The translations under genes were made by a program, and so were the position numbers. The notes below the pieces were generated by a model. It had not been told where the DNA came from, made no database searches, and saw only the letters and a program-made list of their open reading frames with translations. A stretch of DNA of 15,505 nt from Symbiodinium natans (Eukaryota; Sar; Dinophyceae; Suessiales; Symbiodiniaceae): assembly GCA_905221605.1 (NCBI GenBank), contig CAJNDS010002114.1:651974-667478 (forward strand). Direction: 5' to 3'. Positions 1 through 7,540 of the stretch are shown here, in pieces; positions within the stretch are counted from its first letter, which is position 1; the number at the start of each line of letters is the position of its first letter.

Positions 1-20
1 GAGTATTCGTATGAATATTC

Positions 21-36
21 TTATTCCCCTTTCAGG
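21..36 (+). other. 3' splice site (intron end, AG|G)
   Basis: A pyrimidine-rich run (TTATTCCCCTTTCAG) ends at base 35 and is followed by G at 36. The FNIP reading frame has a TGA at 12-14, upstream of this tract, and is open and repeat-like from base 36 onward (E-L-T-F-G). The frame is therefore most simply read as starting by splicing here rather than by translation start. AG followed by G is the reported dinoflagellate 3' splice preference. Bases 1-35 would then be the end of an intron. Confidence 0.65.
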
Positions 37-1775
37 AGCTGACTTTTGGCTATGTCTTCAACCAGACCTTGGAAGATGTCAGGTTGCCACCCTCCTTGCA
101 GACATTAACTTTTGGGTCCGAGTTCAACCAAAGCTTGCAACGTGTATTGTTGCCACGCAACCTGCAGACATTGGAATTTGGCGAATTCTACAACCAAAGC
201 CTGGAAGGTGTCACACTGCCAAGCCACCTGCAGATGTTGACCTTGGGGTATAGTTTCAATAGGAGCCTGAAAGGTGTCACACTCCCCTGCAATCTGAAGA
301 CATTGACATTTGGCGAAGAGTACAACCAGAGTTTGGATGGCGTCACCCTGCCGGGCGCAATGCAGACATTGGAATTTGGCGCCTCTTTCAACCAAAGCCT
401 GCGAAACGTCATGCTGCCGCCTAATCTGCAGACATTGTCCTTCGGCTCCCACTACAACCAGAGTTTGGAAGGTGTCGCCCTGCCAAGCACCCTCCAGACA
501 CTGACCTTTGGCGCCTGCTTCGACCAGACTTTGGAGGGTGTCCTGTTGCCAAGTACCTTGCAGACACTAGCCTTTGGTTACCGCTTCAACCAGGGCTTAC
601 ATGGGGTCGTGTTTCCGAAGAACCTACGCAACCTGAAGTTCGGCCATGAGTTCAACCAAAGTTTGGAGCATGTCACGCTGCCACGCAGCCTGCACACCTT
701 GGCCTTCGTCAAAAGCTTCAATCAAAGCTTGGAGCGCGTGACATTGCCGAACAACCTTCAGGTCCTAAGTTTGGGTGACGATTTCAATCAGAGCCTGGAA
801 TGTGCCACCTTGCCCGGCAACCTAAAGACAATGATCTTGGGTGAGGAGTTCAAGCTCAGCTTGGAAAGTGTCACATGGCCAAGCAGCTTGCATTCGCTCA
901 CGATTGGTTTGGAAGTGAGCCAGATGTTGCAAGGCGTGACATTGCCAGGCACATTGCGTGAACTCACGGTTGGCAGTGGTTACCAGAATAGGGTGCATCA
1001 AGATTTCCTGCGCCCAAGCACCCCCCAAGCTCCACAGATTGGGGTCTGGGACCTGGATGATTTGGAGGAGGACCTGACGGCTGAAGAAGATGCTAAATTT
1101 GCGAGATGGCTGTTTGAAGCCAGGTTTGACGAGACATTGTTGGGTCTCATGTTGCCAGGCAACTTAGAGACCTTGACACTGGGTGATGATTTCAACCAAA
1201 GTTTGGAGGGAGTGAGGCTGCCAAGCACACTGAAGGCACTGACTTTCGGCCACAGGTTCAACCGAAGCTTGGAACGCGTCACCCTGCCGTGCAATCTGAT
1301 GACAATAACTTTTGGCTGGTCATACGACCAGAGCTTGGCAGGTGTCATCCTCCCAAGCAACCTGATGCATTTGATCTTTGGCTGGTGTTACAACCAGAGC
1401 TTAGAAGGTGTCGCTCTGCCGGGCAACCTGCGGACACTAGACTTCGGCGCCCTTTACGACCAAGGTTTGGAAGGCGTCACGCTGCCGAGTGGCCTGCACA
1501 CATTGAGGTTTCACTCCGCTTTCGACCAAAGCCTGGAAAGTGTCACGCTGCCGGCTAACCTTCAGACGCTGGATTTGGGTAGCTGCTTCGACCAAAGCTT
1601 GGAAAGTACCAAATTGCCAAGCACTCTTCAGACATTGGAGTTTGGTGATTCCTTCAACCAGAGCTTAGACTTGGTCACGCTGCCGAGCAACCTGCGGGAG
1701 TTGACCTTTGGCAAGGGCTTCTGGGTTGCGGTTCAGGAGCTTACATTAAGTTACCATAATATGGGTTTATGGTAA
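36..1775 (+). CDS. FNIP/LRR-type repeat protein, internal exon (partial)
   Basis: This frame is open for about 580 codons and consists almost entirely of a 22-residue repeat. Each unit carries an L-P-x-x-L-x-x-L-x-F-G core followed by a F-N-Q-S-L element. This matches the FNIP repeat family known from Dictyostelium and mimivirus proteins, a relative of leucine-rich repeats; such repeats form curved solenoids used for binding. I count one partial unit, 14 full units (78-1001), a 48-residue acidic linker (1002-1145, rich in D and E), 8 full units (1146-1673) and one broken last unit. No signal peptide, F-box, kinase or membrane segment is present, so the ends of the protein lie in other exons. 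No ATG starts the frame; it begins at the splice acceptor. The last unit loses the F-N-Q-S-L element after base 1721 and meets TAA at 1773-1775. The true exon end is therefore probably a donor near 1711 (GCAAGG) or 1725 (GTTGCG). The binding partner and cellular site are unknown. Confidence 0.82.
   Translation, partial: ELTFGYVFNQTLEDVRLPPSLQTLTFGSEFNQSLQRVLLPRNLQTLEFGEFYNQSLEGVTLPSHLQMLTLGYSFNRSLKGVTLPCNLKTLTFGEEYNQSLDGVTLPGAMQTLEFGASFNQSLRNVMLPPNLQTLSFGSHYNQSLEGVALPSTLQTLTFGACFDQTLEGVLLPSTLQTLAFGYRFNQGLHGVVFPKNLRNLKFGHEFNQSLEHVTLPRSLHTLAFVKSFNQSLERVTLPNNLQVLSLGDDFNQSLECATLPGNLKTMILGEEFKLSLESVTWPSSLHSLTIGLEVSQMLQGVTLPGTLRELTVGSGYQNRVHQDFLRPSTPQAPQIGVWDLDDLEEDLTAEEDAKFARWLFEARFDETLLGLMLPGNLETLTLGDDFNQSLEGVRLPSTLKALTFGHRFNRSLERVTLPCNLMTITFGWSYDQSLAGVILPSNLMHLIFGWCYNQSLEGVALPGNLRTLDFGALYDQGLEGVTLPSGLHTLRFHSAFDQSLESVTLPANLQTLDLGSCFDQSLESTKLPSTLQTLEFGDSFNQSLDLVTLPSNLRELTFGKGFWVAVQELTLSYHNMGLW
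78..1673 (+). repeat. 66-bp coding tandem repeat (22 full units in two arrays)
   Basis: The FNIP exon is built at DNA level from 66-bp units: array A at 78-1001 (14 units) and array B at 1146-1673 (8 units). Every unit keeps exactly 66 bp, so no insertions or deletions have been tolerated. Units differ at many silent positions, for example CTG/TTG leucine and CCA/CCG/CCC proline codons. This points to selection on the protein rather than recent DNA amplification. Units 13-15, just before the linker, are the most diverged and lose F-N-Q-S-L. Confidence 0.85.
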
Positions 1776-2046
1776 ACAAAAAGTTTTCCTCATGCTGTGA
1801 ACATAAGTTATGTTCCTCAACAGCAACCCAGGCTTCGGCAAGGGAAAGCGACTGAGAGAGCACCTGGCAGCTGCCTCTTTGCCGCGAAGTCTGGTGAAGT
1901 TTCGATGCCACGAGTATGCCTGTGCCCTTGACCCGTGATGCAGCCTCCGGGCACTTGGAGCCCTGAGCTGTGAAAGGAACAGCCTGGGTTGGAGGGATCA
2001 GGGCAATGGAAATAGCAACAAGAACAGGAATAATGAAAGAACTCAT
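1741..2046 (-). CDS. Short ORF with signal-peptide-like N-terminus (hypothetical)
   Basis: The minus strand has a 101-codon frame starting with ATG at 2044-2046. Residues 1-22 look like a classical secretory signal: M-S-S-F, then a hydrophobic run of I, V, L and A, then P-P-T-Q-A as a plausible cleavage site. The remainder contains four cysteines and no further hydrophobic segment. No domain is recognised. The frame may be spliced: a GTCAAG donor-like site follows residue 38. Its 3' end overlaps the end of the FNIP frame on the other strand by about 35 bp, an unlikely arrangement if both ends were real; one or both probably end earlier by splicing. A chance ORF cannot be excluded at this length. 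Confidence 0.33.
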   Translation of the reverse strand: MSSFIIPVLVAISIALIPPTQAVPFTAQGSKCPEAASRVKGTGILVASKLHQTSRQRGSCQVLSQSLSLAEAWVAVEEHNLCSQHEENFLFTINPYYGNLM

Positions 2047-2831
2047 AGTTAAGCAAAAGTCGTACTTTCTTTGTTTCCTTCGCCGCAGGATCTCAATGTC
2101 AAGCCTTTAGCCCTTCGTCCCCATGCTTTCATTCCAATAGTGTCTAGGATACTACAGAATACTGTGCTAGCCGGTCGATGCCAGAGGCTCCAATGCTCGA
2201 GCTTCTAGCCGAAGGGATGCGGTGTGCTTGCTGGAATTTGAGAGCCTGGTTCGAACAGGGAAGTATCGGTCACACAACTGTCAAGGAGAGGATGGGGGCT
2301 TCCCGAAGCCTAAAGCCCCAAACCGTAGGTGGAGGCTTAAGGTCTGTAGGGTTTAGGGCTGCTTAGGGGGCTACTGGAAGGTGTTTTGGCTGACTTGGAT
2401 CTCAGGTTTTGGGTCAGGCTTCAGGGTTTAGGGTTAGATTCGTTAGATGCTTACCTCAGGCTTCATCTTGAAGCATTCCCTTTAGGACCTTCTCCGCTGA
2501 GGTTCTCGCACATCCGCGTAATGGATTGGGTTAGTTCCCTTGCGTGTTTCACTAATGGCCCTCAGTTTTTAAGCAGTCGAGCTCATATTTGGCTCTTCCA
2601 GGCCTCGAGGCTCTGAGACACATTGCAGAAACTGCGCAACACTACCTACGAAGGCTGATGGGCCAAGCAAAATGCGTAAGCCCCATACTTCAACCCTTAC
2701 GAACCCTCAACACCCACACGCACACGCACACGCAAATACACAAATACTCTGCCACAAGCTGACTGAGACGAGGTCGACATCTCAAAAACTGTGCATCTGC
2801 TTCGGCTAACCCCTAAATCTCTAAACTGATT
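2047..2831. other. Non-coding stretch with telomere-like fragments
   Basis: I see no convincing gene here. Degenerate plant-type telomere motifs occur at 2348-2358 and 2423-2438 (TTTAGGG orientation) and at 2808-2826 (CCCTAAA orientation). A short CA-rich microsatellite lies at 2715-2733. A 62-codon frame at 2178-2366 runs into a telomere-like motif at its end and shows no family signature. Confidence 0.6.
2715..2733 (+). repeat. (CACACG)n microsatellite
   Basis: About three copies of a CACACG hexamer, followed by the related CAAATACACAAATAC. It is a low-complexity tract with no coding meaning. Confidence 0.8.
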
Positions 2832-2843
2832 GTGCCATGCCAT

Positions 2844-3194
2844 ATGGCGCAACGAGCTTCTACATCGATTGCAGCCCTGGGTCCAGAGGATTCCCAGCCA
2901 CTCCAGCTTGAAAGCACTTCATCAAGTAGCCCTATAACACTCAACCGTGTGTTCGGAATCTCGTGGTTCCCCAGGAATTATACCAAAGGTTCACAATTGC
3001 TTGCCGAAAGCCAAGCCGTTGGGCGCGTCGAGGCCCTGAGTCCCAAGCAAGGTTTGCGGACTCTGTCTGGTGCTTTGGGTTGCGGGCGGTTTCGGGATTC
3101 CACTTCGTTGGTTTTTGTGGGGCCTTGGAGTGATCTCTTCGCATTCAATTCTTCGCATTCAATTCAACCGGTATCTTGCCTCCTGTTTGGATGA
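2844..3194 (+). CDS. Weak hypothetical ORF
   Basis: This frame opens at ATG 2844 and runs about 116 codons to a stop at 3192-3194. The first half is Ser/Gln-rich, and the rest contains no motif I recognise. The last part includes the perfect 14-bp tandem duplication at 3138-3165, which is not a multiple of three and therefore repeats in a shifted frame. That argues against a conserved protein. No neighbouring splice or start signal supports it strongly. It is listed only as the longest frame in this interval. Confidence 0.15.
   Translation: MAQRASTSIAALGPEDSQPLQLESTSSSSPITLNRVFGISWFPRNYTKGSQLLAESQAVGRVEALSPKQGLRTLSGALGCGRFRDSTSLVFVGPWSDLFAFNSSHSIQPVSCLLFG
3138..3165 (+). repeat. Perfect 14-bp tandem duplication
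   Basis: TTCGCATTCAATTC occurs twice, head to tail, without mismatch. The exact identity suggests recent slippage. Confidence 0.9.
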
Positions 3195-3477
3195 TATTAT
3201 CATACAGTCATATAGCTTCGGTTTCTGAAGACGCTCCAAGCCACGGGGCGTGGTGGGTCGAGGCAGAAGTAGCCTGAGAGCAGCCGACCGTAAATGAGCT
3301 TGGAAGGATGTATACAGGCTTGCTGAAGAACCCCTCAAGCCTTGTTTGCCTTGCTTGGCAGTGAGTCAGCTGGCTGCAAAACCTTCAGGGTCTCCCAGCC
3401 GCCCAACGATACCAGCAGGTTCCAGGGGTGGGCCGCAGGGGGAAGGAGACCGGATCTTGTTCTTTTTAGAAGGTGTA

Positions 3478-3523
3478 AACCAATAAATGTATATATATAT
3501 ATACATATATGCATGTATTGGTT
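3478..3523. repeat. 46-bp AT-rich palindrome
   Basis: Perfect 8-bp outer arms, AACCAATA (3478-3485) and TATTGGTT (3516-3523), enclose an alternating TATATA core ending in ATGCATG. The whole element can fold as a cruciform or hairpin with a few mismatches. No transposase or target-site duplication was seen, so it may be a microsatellite grown around a small inverted repeat or a very short foldback element. Confidence 0.7.
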
Positions 3524-3718
3524 GTTTTCTGTAAGCCCAAACTCTGGCTGGTATTGGTGATCGTCGGTTCCTCATCAGGTCTATGAGGACCCAGTGCCCA
3601 GCTGGGCACCTCCTGCAAAGTGCCCAATAAGCACGACTCCCAGCATTGCGGATGGAGGCACGGGTTTTAGAGATTGAGCTGGACGTCAATCCTCGCATGT
3701 TGAAGTAAGAGCAGCTGT

Positions 3719-3758
<40 letters not shown>

Positions 3759-3855
3759 CAGCAGCAGCAGTAGCAGTAGCAGCAGTAGTAGCAGTAGTAG
3801 CAGTAGTAGCAGTAGTAGCAGTAGTAGCAGTAGTAGCAGTAGTAGCAGTAGTAGC

Positions 3856-3890
<35 letters not shown>

Positions 3891-3910
3891 CTAGTAGTAG
3901 TTAGTAGTAG

Positions 3911-4654
3911 TAGTAAGTAGTAGTACGTAGTAGTAAGTAGTAGTAAGTAGTAGTAAGTAGTAGTAAGTAGTAGCAAGTAGTAGCAAGTAGTAGCAAGTAG
4001 TAGCAAGTAGTAGCAAGTAGAAGCAAGTAGTAGCAAGTAGTAGCAAGTAGTAGCAAGTAGTAGCAAGTAGTAGCAAGTAGTAGCAAGTAGTAGCAAGTAG
4101 TAGCAAGTAGTAGCAAGTAGTAGCAAATAGTAGCAAGTAGTAGCAAGTAGTAGCAAGTAGTAGCAAGTAGTAGCAAGTAGTAGCAAGTAGTAGCAAGTAG
4201 TAGCAAGTAGTAGCAAGTAGTAGCAAGTAGTAGCAAGTAGTAGCAAGTAGTAGCAAGTAGTAGCAAGTAGTAGCAAGTAGTAGCAAATAGTAGCAAGTAG
4301 TAGCAAGTAGTAGCAAGTAGTAGCAAGTAGTAGCAAGTAGTAGCAAGTAGTAGCAAGTAGTAGCAAGTAGTAGCAAGTAGTAGCAAGTAGTAGCAAGTAG
4401 TAGCAAGTAGTAGCAAGTAGTAGCAAGTAGTAGTAAGTAGTAGCAAGTAGTAGTAAGTAGTAGTAAGTAGTAGTAAGTAGTAGTAAGTAGTAGTAAGTAG
4501 TAGTAAGTAGTAGTAAGTAGTAGTAAGTAGTAGTAAGTAGTAGTAAGTAGTAGTAAGTAGTAGTAAGTAGTAGTAAGTAGTAGTAAGTAGTAGTAAGTAA
4601 TAGTAAGTAGTAGTAAGTAGTAGTAAGTAGTAGTAAGTAGTAGTAAGTAGTAGT

Positions 4655-4660
<6 letters not shown>
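3911..4660 (+). repeat. 10-bp tandem array TAGYAAGTAG (about 75 units)
   Basis: The period is exactly 10 bp. The left edge (3911-3970) and the right part (4451-4660) use TAGTAAGTAG. The centre (3971-4430) has 46 consecutive units of the C variant TAGCAAGTAG. Single-base variants sit at 4021 (AAGCAAGTAG), 4121 and 4281 (both TAGCAAATAG) and 4591 (TAGTAAGTAA). The two identical variants 160 bp apart suggest duplication of a 16-unit segment inside the array. Confidence 0.95.
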
Positions 4661-4710
<50 letters not shown>

Positions 4711-4725
4711 AGTAGTAGTAAGTAA

Positions 4726-4758
<33 letters not shown>

Positions 4759-4766
4759 AAGAAGCT

Positions 4767-4820
<54 letters not shown>

Positions 4821-4823
<3 letters not shown>

Positions 4824-5030
4824 AGTAGTAGTAAGTAGTAGTAAGTAGTAGTAAGTAGTAGTCAGTAGTAGTCAGTAGTAGTAAGTAGTAGTAAGTAGTA
4901 GTAAGTAGTAGTAAGTAGTAGTAAGTAGTAGTAAGTAGTAGTAAGTAGTAGTAAGTAGTAGTAAGTAGTAGTAAGTAGTAGTAAGTAGTAGTAAGTAGTA
5001 GTAAGTAGTAGTAAGTAGTAGTAAGTAGTA
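4821..5030 (+). repeat. Second 10-bp array, T variant (21 units)
   Basis: Twenty-one units of GTAAGTAGTA, a rotation of TAGTAAGTAG, with two adjacent GTCAGTAGTA variants at 4861 and 4871. Plain (TAG)n flanks it on both sides. No C-variant units occur here, in contrast with the first array. Confidence 0.93.
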
Positions 5031-5038
5031 GTAGTAGT

Positions 5039-5121
<83 letters not shown>

Positions 5122-5162
5122 CAAGTAGTAGCAGTAGTAGTAGTAGTAGTACAAGTAGTAGC

Positions 5163-5200
<38 letters not shown>

Positions 5201-5386
5201 AGTAGTAGCAGTAGCAGTAGCAGTAGCAGTAGTAGCAGTAGTAGTACGCGCTGGTTACGTACGCGACGGTGTGGTGCTTGCGCAGGACTGGCAGGAAATG
5301 CATGCGTTTTACAGTGTTTTCAGCTGATGGCAGGTGATTGGCAGGGTTTGTCTTATCTTGTTTTTTTTTGACATGGAAGACACTGA

Positions 5387-5804
5387 GCGGACTTGAGTGC
5401 TGGGCTCAAGCGGACATGGATGCTCTGGTAACGCGGACGTTATCATCGTGCGGACATAAATGCTCCGGTAACAGGGACGTTATCGTCGTGCGGACATGGA
5501 TGCTCAAGCCATGAAGCCACGAAGTGTCGCAAATACCGATGTTTTTGCATGGAGGTTATCATCGTAAGGACATGGATGCTCTGGCCATTGCGAACGCAGT
5601 GGTCACACAAACGTTATCATCGCGCGGACATGGATGCTCTGGTAACACGGACGTTATCATCGTGCGGACATGGATGCTCTGGTAACACGGACGTTACCAG
5701 TTATCATCGTGTCAACATGGATGCGCTGGTAACACGGACGTTATCATCGTGCGGACATGGATGCTCTGCCAAAAAGCCACGAAGTGTCGTAAATACCGAT
5801 GTTT
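5387..5804 (+). repeat. 40-bp minisatellite with 260-bp higher-order duplication
   Basis: The basic unit is 40 bp: CGGACATGGATGCTCTGGTA followed by ACACGGACGTTATCATCGTG. It occurs about seven times, some copies truncated or expanded. A second element, GCCACGAAGTGTCG followed by YAAATACCGATGTTT, interrupts it at 5516-5544 and again at 5776-5804, exactly 260 bp apart. This shows that a block of several 40-bp units plus the interruption was duplicated together. At 5679-5700 one copy forms a perfect hairpin, with CTGGTAAC and GTTACCAG arms and a 6-base loop. Confidence 0.9.
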
Positions 5805-5965
5805 CAGTTTACCAGCCCAAACCCAAAACTGGCAAGGCGTACGGTGCAGGTACATGTAGAAAGAAAAAAAAACAAAGGGGCACTGGAGCCTGGAATGTGC
5901 GCCAAAACTAGGTTTTAGCACTGGGAATCGAAGAAAATGACACCGTCGCGAATGGTACCGACACC

Positions 5966-6035
<70 letters not shown>

Positions 6036-6077
6036 CGTAGTAGTAGTAGTAGCAGCAGTAGTAGTAATAGTAGTAGT

Positions 6078-6153
<76 letters not shown>

Positions 6154-6190
6154 CGTAGTAGTAGTTGTCGTCGTCGTAGTAGTAGTAGTA
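5966..6190 (+). repeat. TAG satellite block 2
   Basis: About 225 bp of nearly pure (TAG)n with scattered TCG, CAG and TAA variants, ending in TTGTCGTCGTCG and then TAG again. It contains only an isolated TAGTAAGTAG and no decamer array. Orientation is the same as block 1. Confidence 0.97.
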
Positions 6191-6341
6191 AGCGCTCCGG
6201 CTCAGCTGTGTCCCAGCAGCGGGACTTATAGTTGTGGAGATGTAGCATCTATGCCATGGAGCGAACCTTGCGGTGGAGTCCGGCTCCGAAACGTGATGAT
6301 CACAGTCCTATAGTGCAGCGAGCCGCACTAGCGCTACTGTT

Positions 6342-6793
6342 GACGCTCGCCAGCTGGGTGCCTTTTGGCCCCAACAAAGGGCGCATGGGTCGACTGAAAG
6401 CCTTTGCCCCTGGCTTGCCAACGCGTCAGTCTGAAGCTAGCCCCGTTGCAAGTGCGTGTTTACCAGCAGCTAGGAGTTGGCGCAACTTTTCCTGCAGTTG
6501 GCGCAAGCAAGAGGTTGATACCGCCTGCATCCCTCCTGGGTGCGCGCCGTCAGGCCGCCCCATTGAGAGCACGCTCGTCAGCTGGGTGCCTCTTGGCCCC
6601 AACAAAGGGCGCATGGGTCGACTGTGTGCCTTTGGCCCTGACCTGCCAACGCAGCTGTCTGGCCCCGTTGCGAGTGCGTGGCTACCAGCGATCAGGAGTT
6701 GGCGCAACTTTTCCTGCAGCTGGCGCAAGCATGACGTGGCTGCCGCCCGCATTCCTCCTGGGCGCGCGCCGTCAGGCCGCCCCATTGAGCGCG
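6342..6793 (+). repeat. Tandem duplication, 228-bp and 222-bp copies
   Basis: Two adjacent diverged copies, about 6342-6570 and 6571-6793. They share long blocks, such as CCCAACAAAGGGCGCATGGG and AGGAGTTGGCGCAACTTTTC. The second copy lacks 6 bp near 6660. Frames stay open across both copies on both strands. However, counting differences by codon position in the longest + frame gives about 11, 9 and 12 at positions 1, 2 and 3, so no third-position excess exists. That argues against protein selection in any frame. Confidence 0.85.
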
Positions 6794-6822
6794 TAGTGCC
6801 ACACCTCCTTATAGATAGCCGG

Positions 6823-6949
6823 CCCGGTCCCAAGTCCGGGGTGGGATGCCGACTGACGACTCTACTTATATTGCTACATTGTCAGGTGTCCCACAGTGTG
6901 AGGGTTCCAGCTCTTTCCGTTGGAGCTGGGAAAGGCAACTCCCTTGCCT
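6823..6949. other. Run of strong hairpins (possible structured RNA)
   Basis: Three perfect short stems lie in a row: CCCGG/CCGGG at 6823-6840 (8-base loop), CCAGCTC/GAGCTGG at 6907-6929 (9-base loop), and AGGCAA/TTGCCT at 6933-6949 (5-base loop). The last two are separated by only three bases. This density is compatible with a folded RNA, for example an untranslated end of a retroelement. I could not match it to tRNA, 5S rRNA, a spliceosomal RNA or a hammerhead core. Confidence 0.3.
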
Positions 6950-7370
6950 ATCAGCGACGGCTTCAGGTGAGAAGCTAAACGGAGTTCAGGTCACAGATGT
7001 GAAGCAGGGACCTACTCACAAGTGGAACCGATGTGTCAAGAGATCTTTTATGCCAGCTTGCAATAGAGCTATTCGACATTGCCAAGCGCAGTCCTTGTGC
7101 CTGTGTACCTCTCGTGTTACTCAGATACCCGAGGAGTGTGTAGCTGCAGATCATCGCAGCCTTGTCCCGAATGCTGACCGAATGCCGGCGGCGGCAACCT
7201 ACCCTATCCTCGGATGGGATGGCTCGGACTGGGCCCCGGCCCCACGTATGCTTCGAGATGTGGTCTGGGTTTTGACGTTACGTCCTTCCGGGTCACAGTT
7301 AGTAAGTGCGAGAAAGCTGCGTTCTGGCGATGCTCTGCGGCCAGACCTTTCTTGGGTACTGAACTACACG
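6950..7370. other. Stretch without a supported gene
   Basis: A + frame is open from 6846 to 7580, but it runs through the hairpins and then through the 61-bp tandem repeat, where the same DNA is read in different frames. No motif is recognisable. I treat it as non-coding or as a decayed element of unknown type. Confidence 0.5.
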
Positions 7371-7540
7371 GTCCCCAGTGTGCCCTCCAAGGGCCACTTG
7401 CAGTTCACAGGACTACAGGGTGCTGAACGTGGTCCTCAGTGCGCCCTCTTGGGGCCACTTGCAGTTCATAGGACTACAGGGTGCTGTGCGTGGTCCTCAG
7501 TGTGCCCTCCTGGGGCCACTGCAGTTCTCAGGACTGCACT
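7371..7540 (+). repeat. 61-bp tandem repeat, about 2.8 copies
   Basis: Copies start at 7371, 7432 and 7493 with GTCCYCAGTGYGCCCTC, each continuing to a GGCCACTTGCAGTTC-like core and GGACTACAGGGTGCTG. The third copy is shortened. Because 61 is not a multiple of three, each copy is read in a different frame, so the open frames across it are not evidence of a protein. Confidence 0.88.

Larger units (their letters stand above)
3720..5246 (+). repeat. TAG satellite block 1
   Basis: About 1.5 kb of (TAG)n with TAGCAG variants at both edges and decamer arrays inside. On the + strand one frame is TAG stops and the other two are AGT (Ser) and GTA (Val). On the - strand the frames read CTA, TAC and ACT (Leu, Tyr, Thr), which has no stop and creates several long but meaningless frames. 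The order from left is (TAG)n with CAG variants, decamers, (TAG)n, decamers, then (TAG)n with CAG variants. Confidence 0.97.

Noticed and set aside
105-452. Antisense and alternate frames within the FNIP exon
   Set aside because: Shadows of the 66-bp coding repeat, which keeps the same frames open in each unit.
2245-2259. tRNA T-arm-like CCTGGTTCGAACAGG
   Set aside because: Position 53-61 pairing fails in a tRNA register and no matching acceptor, D or anticodon arms lie upstream.
3686-5303. Very long - strand open frames (up to 417 codons) rich in Tyr, Leu and Thr
   Set aside because: They are translations of the TAG and decamer satellite, which has no stop codon in any - strand frame.
5403-5410. 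GGCTCAAG, the end of the dinoflagellate spliced leader
   Set aside because: Only 8 bases match, the preceding bases do not, and it is explained by a local CTTGAG/CTCAAG hairpin at 5392-5410.
5387-5804. CRISPR-like array
   Set aside because: The 40-bp units abut each other without unique spacers of constant length, and the setting is eukaryotic.
6232-6978. 248-codon + frame with two internal repeats, and overlapping frames on both strands
   Set aside because: Differences between the two copies are spread evenly over codon positions and no family is recognised, so it looks non-coding.
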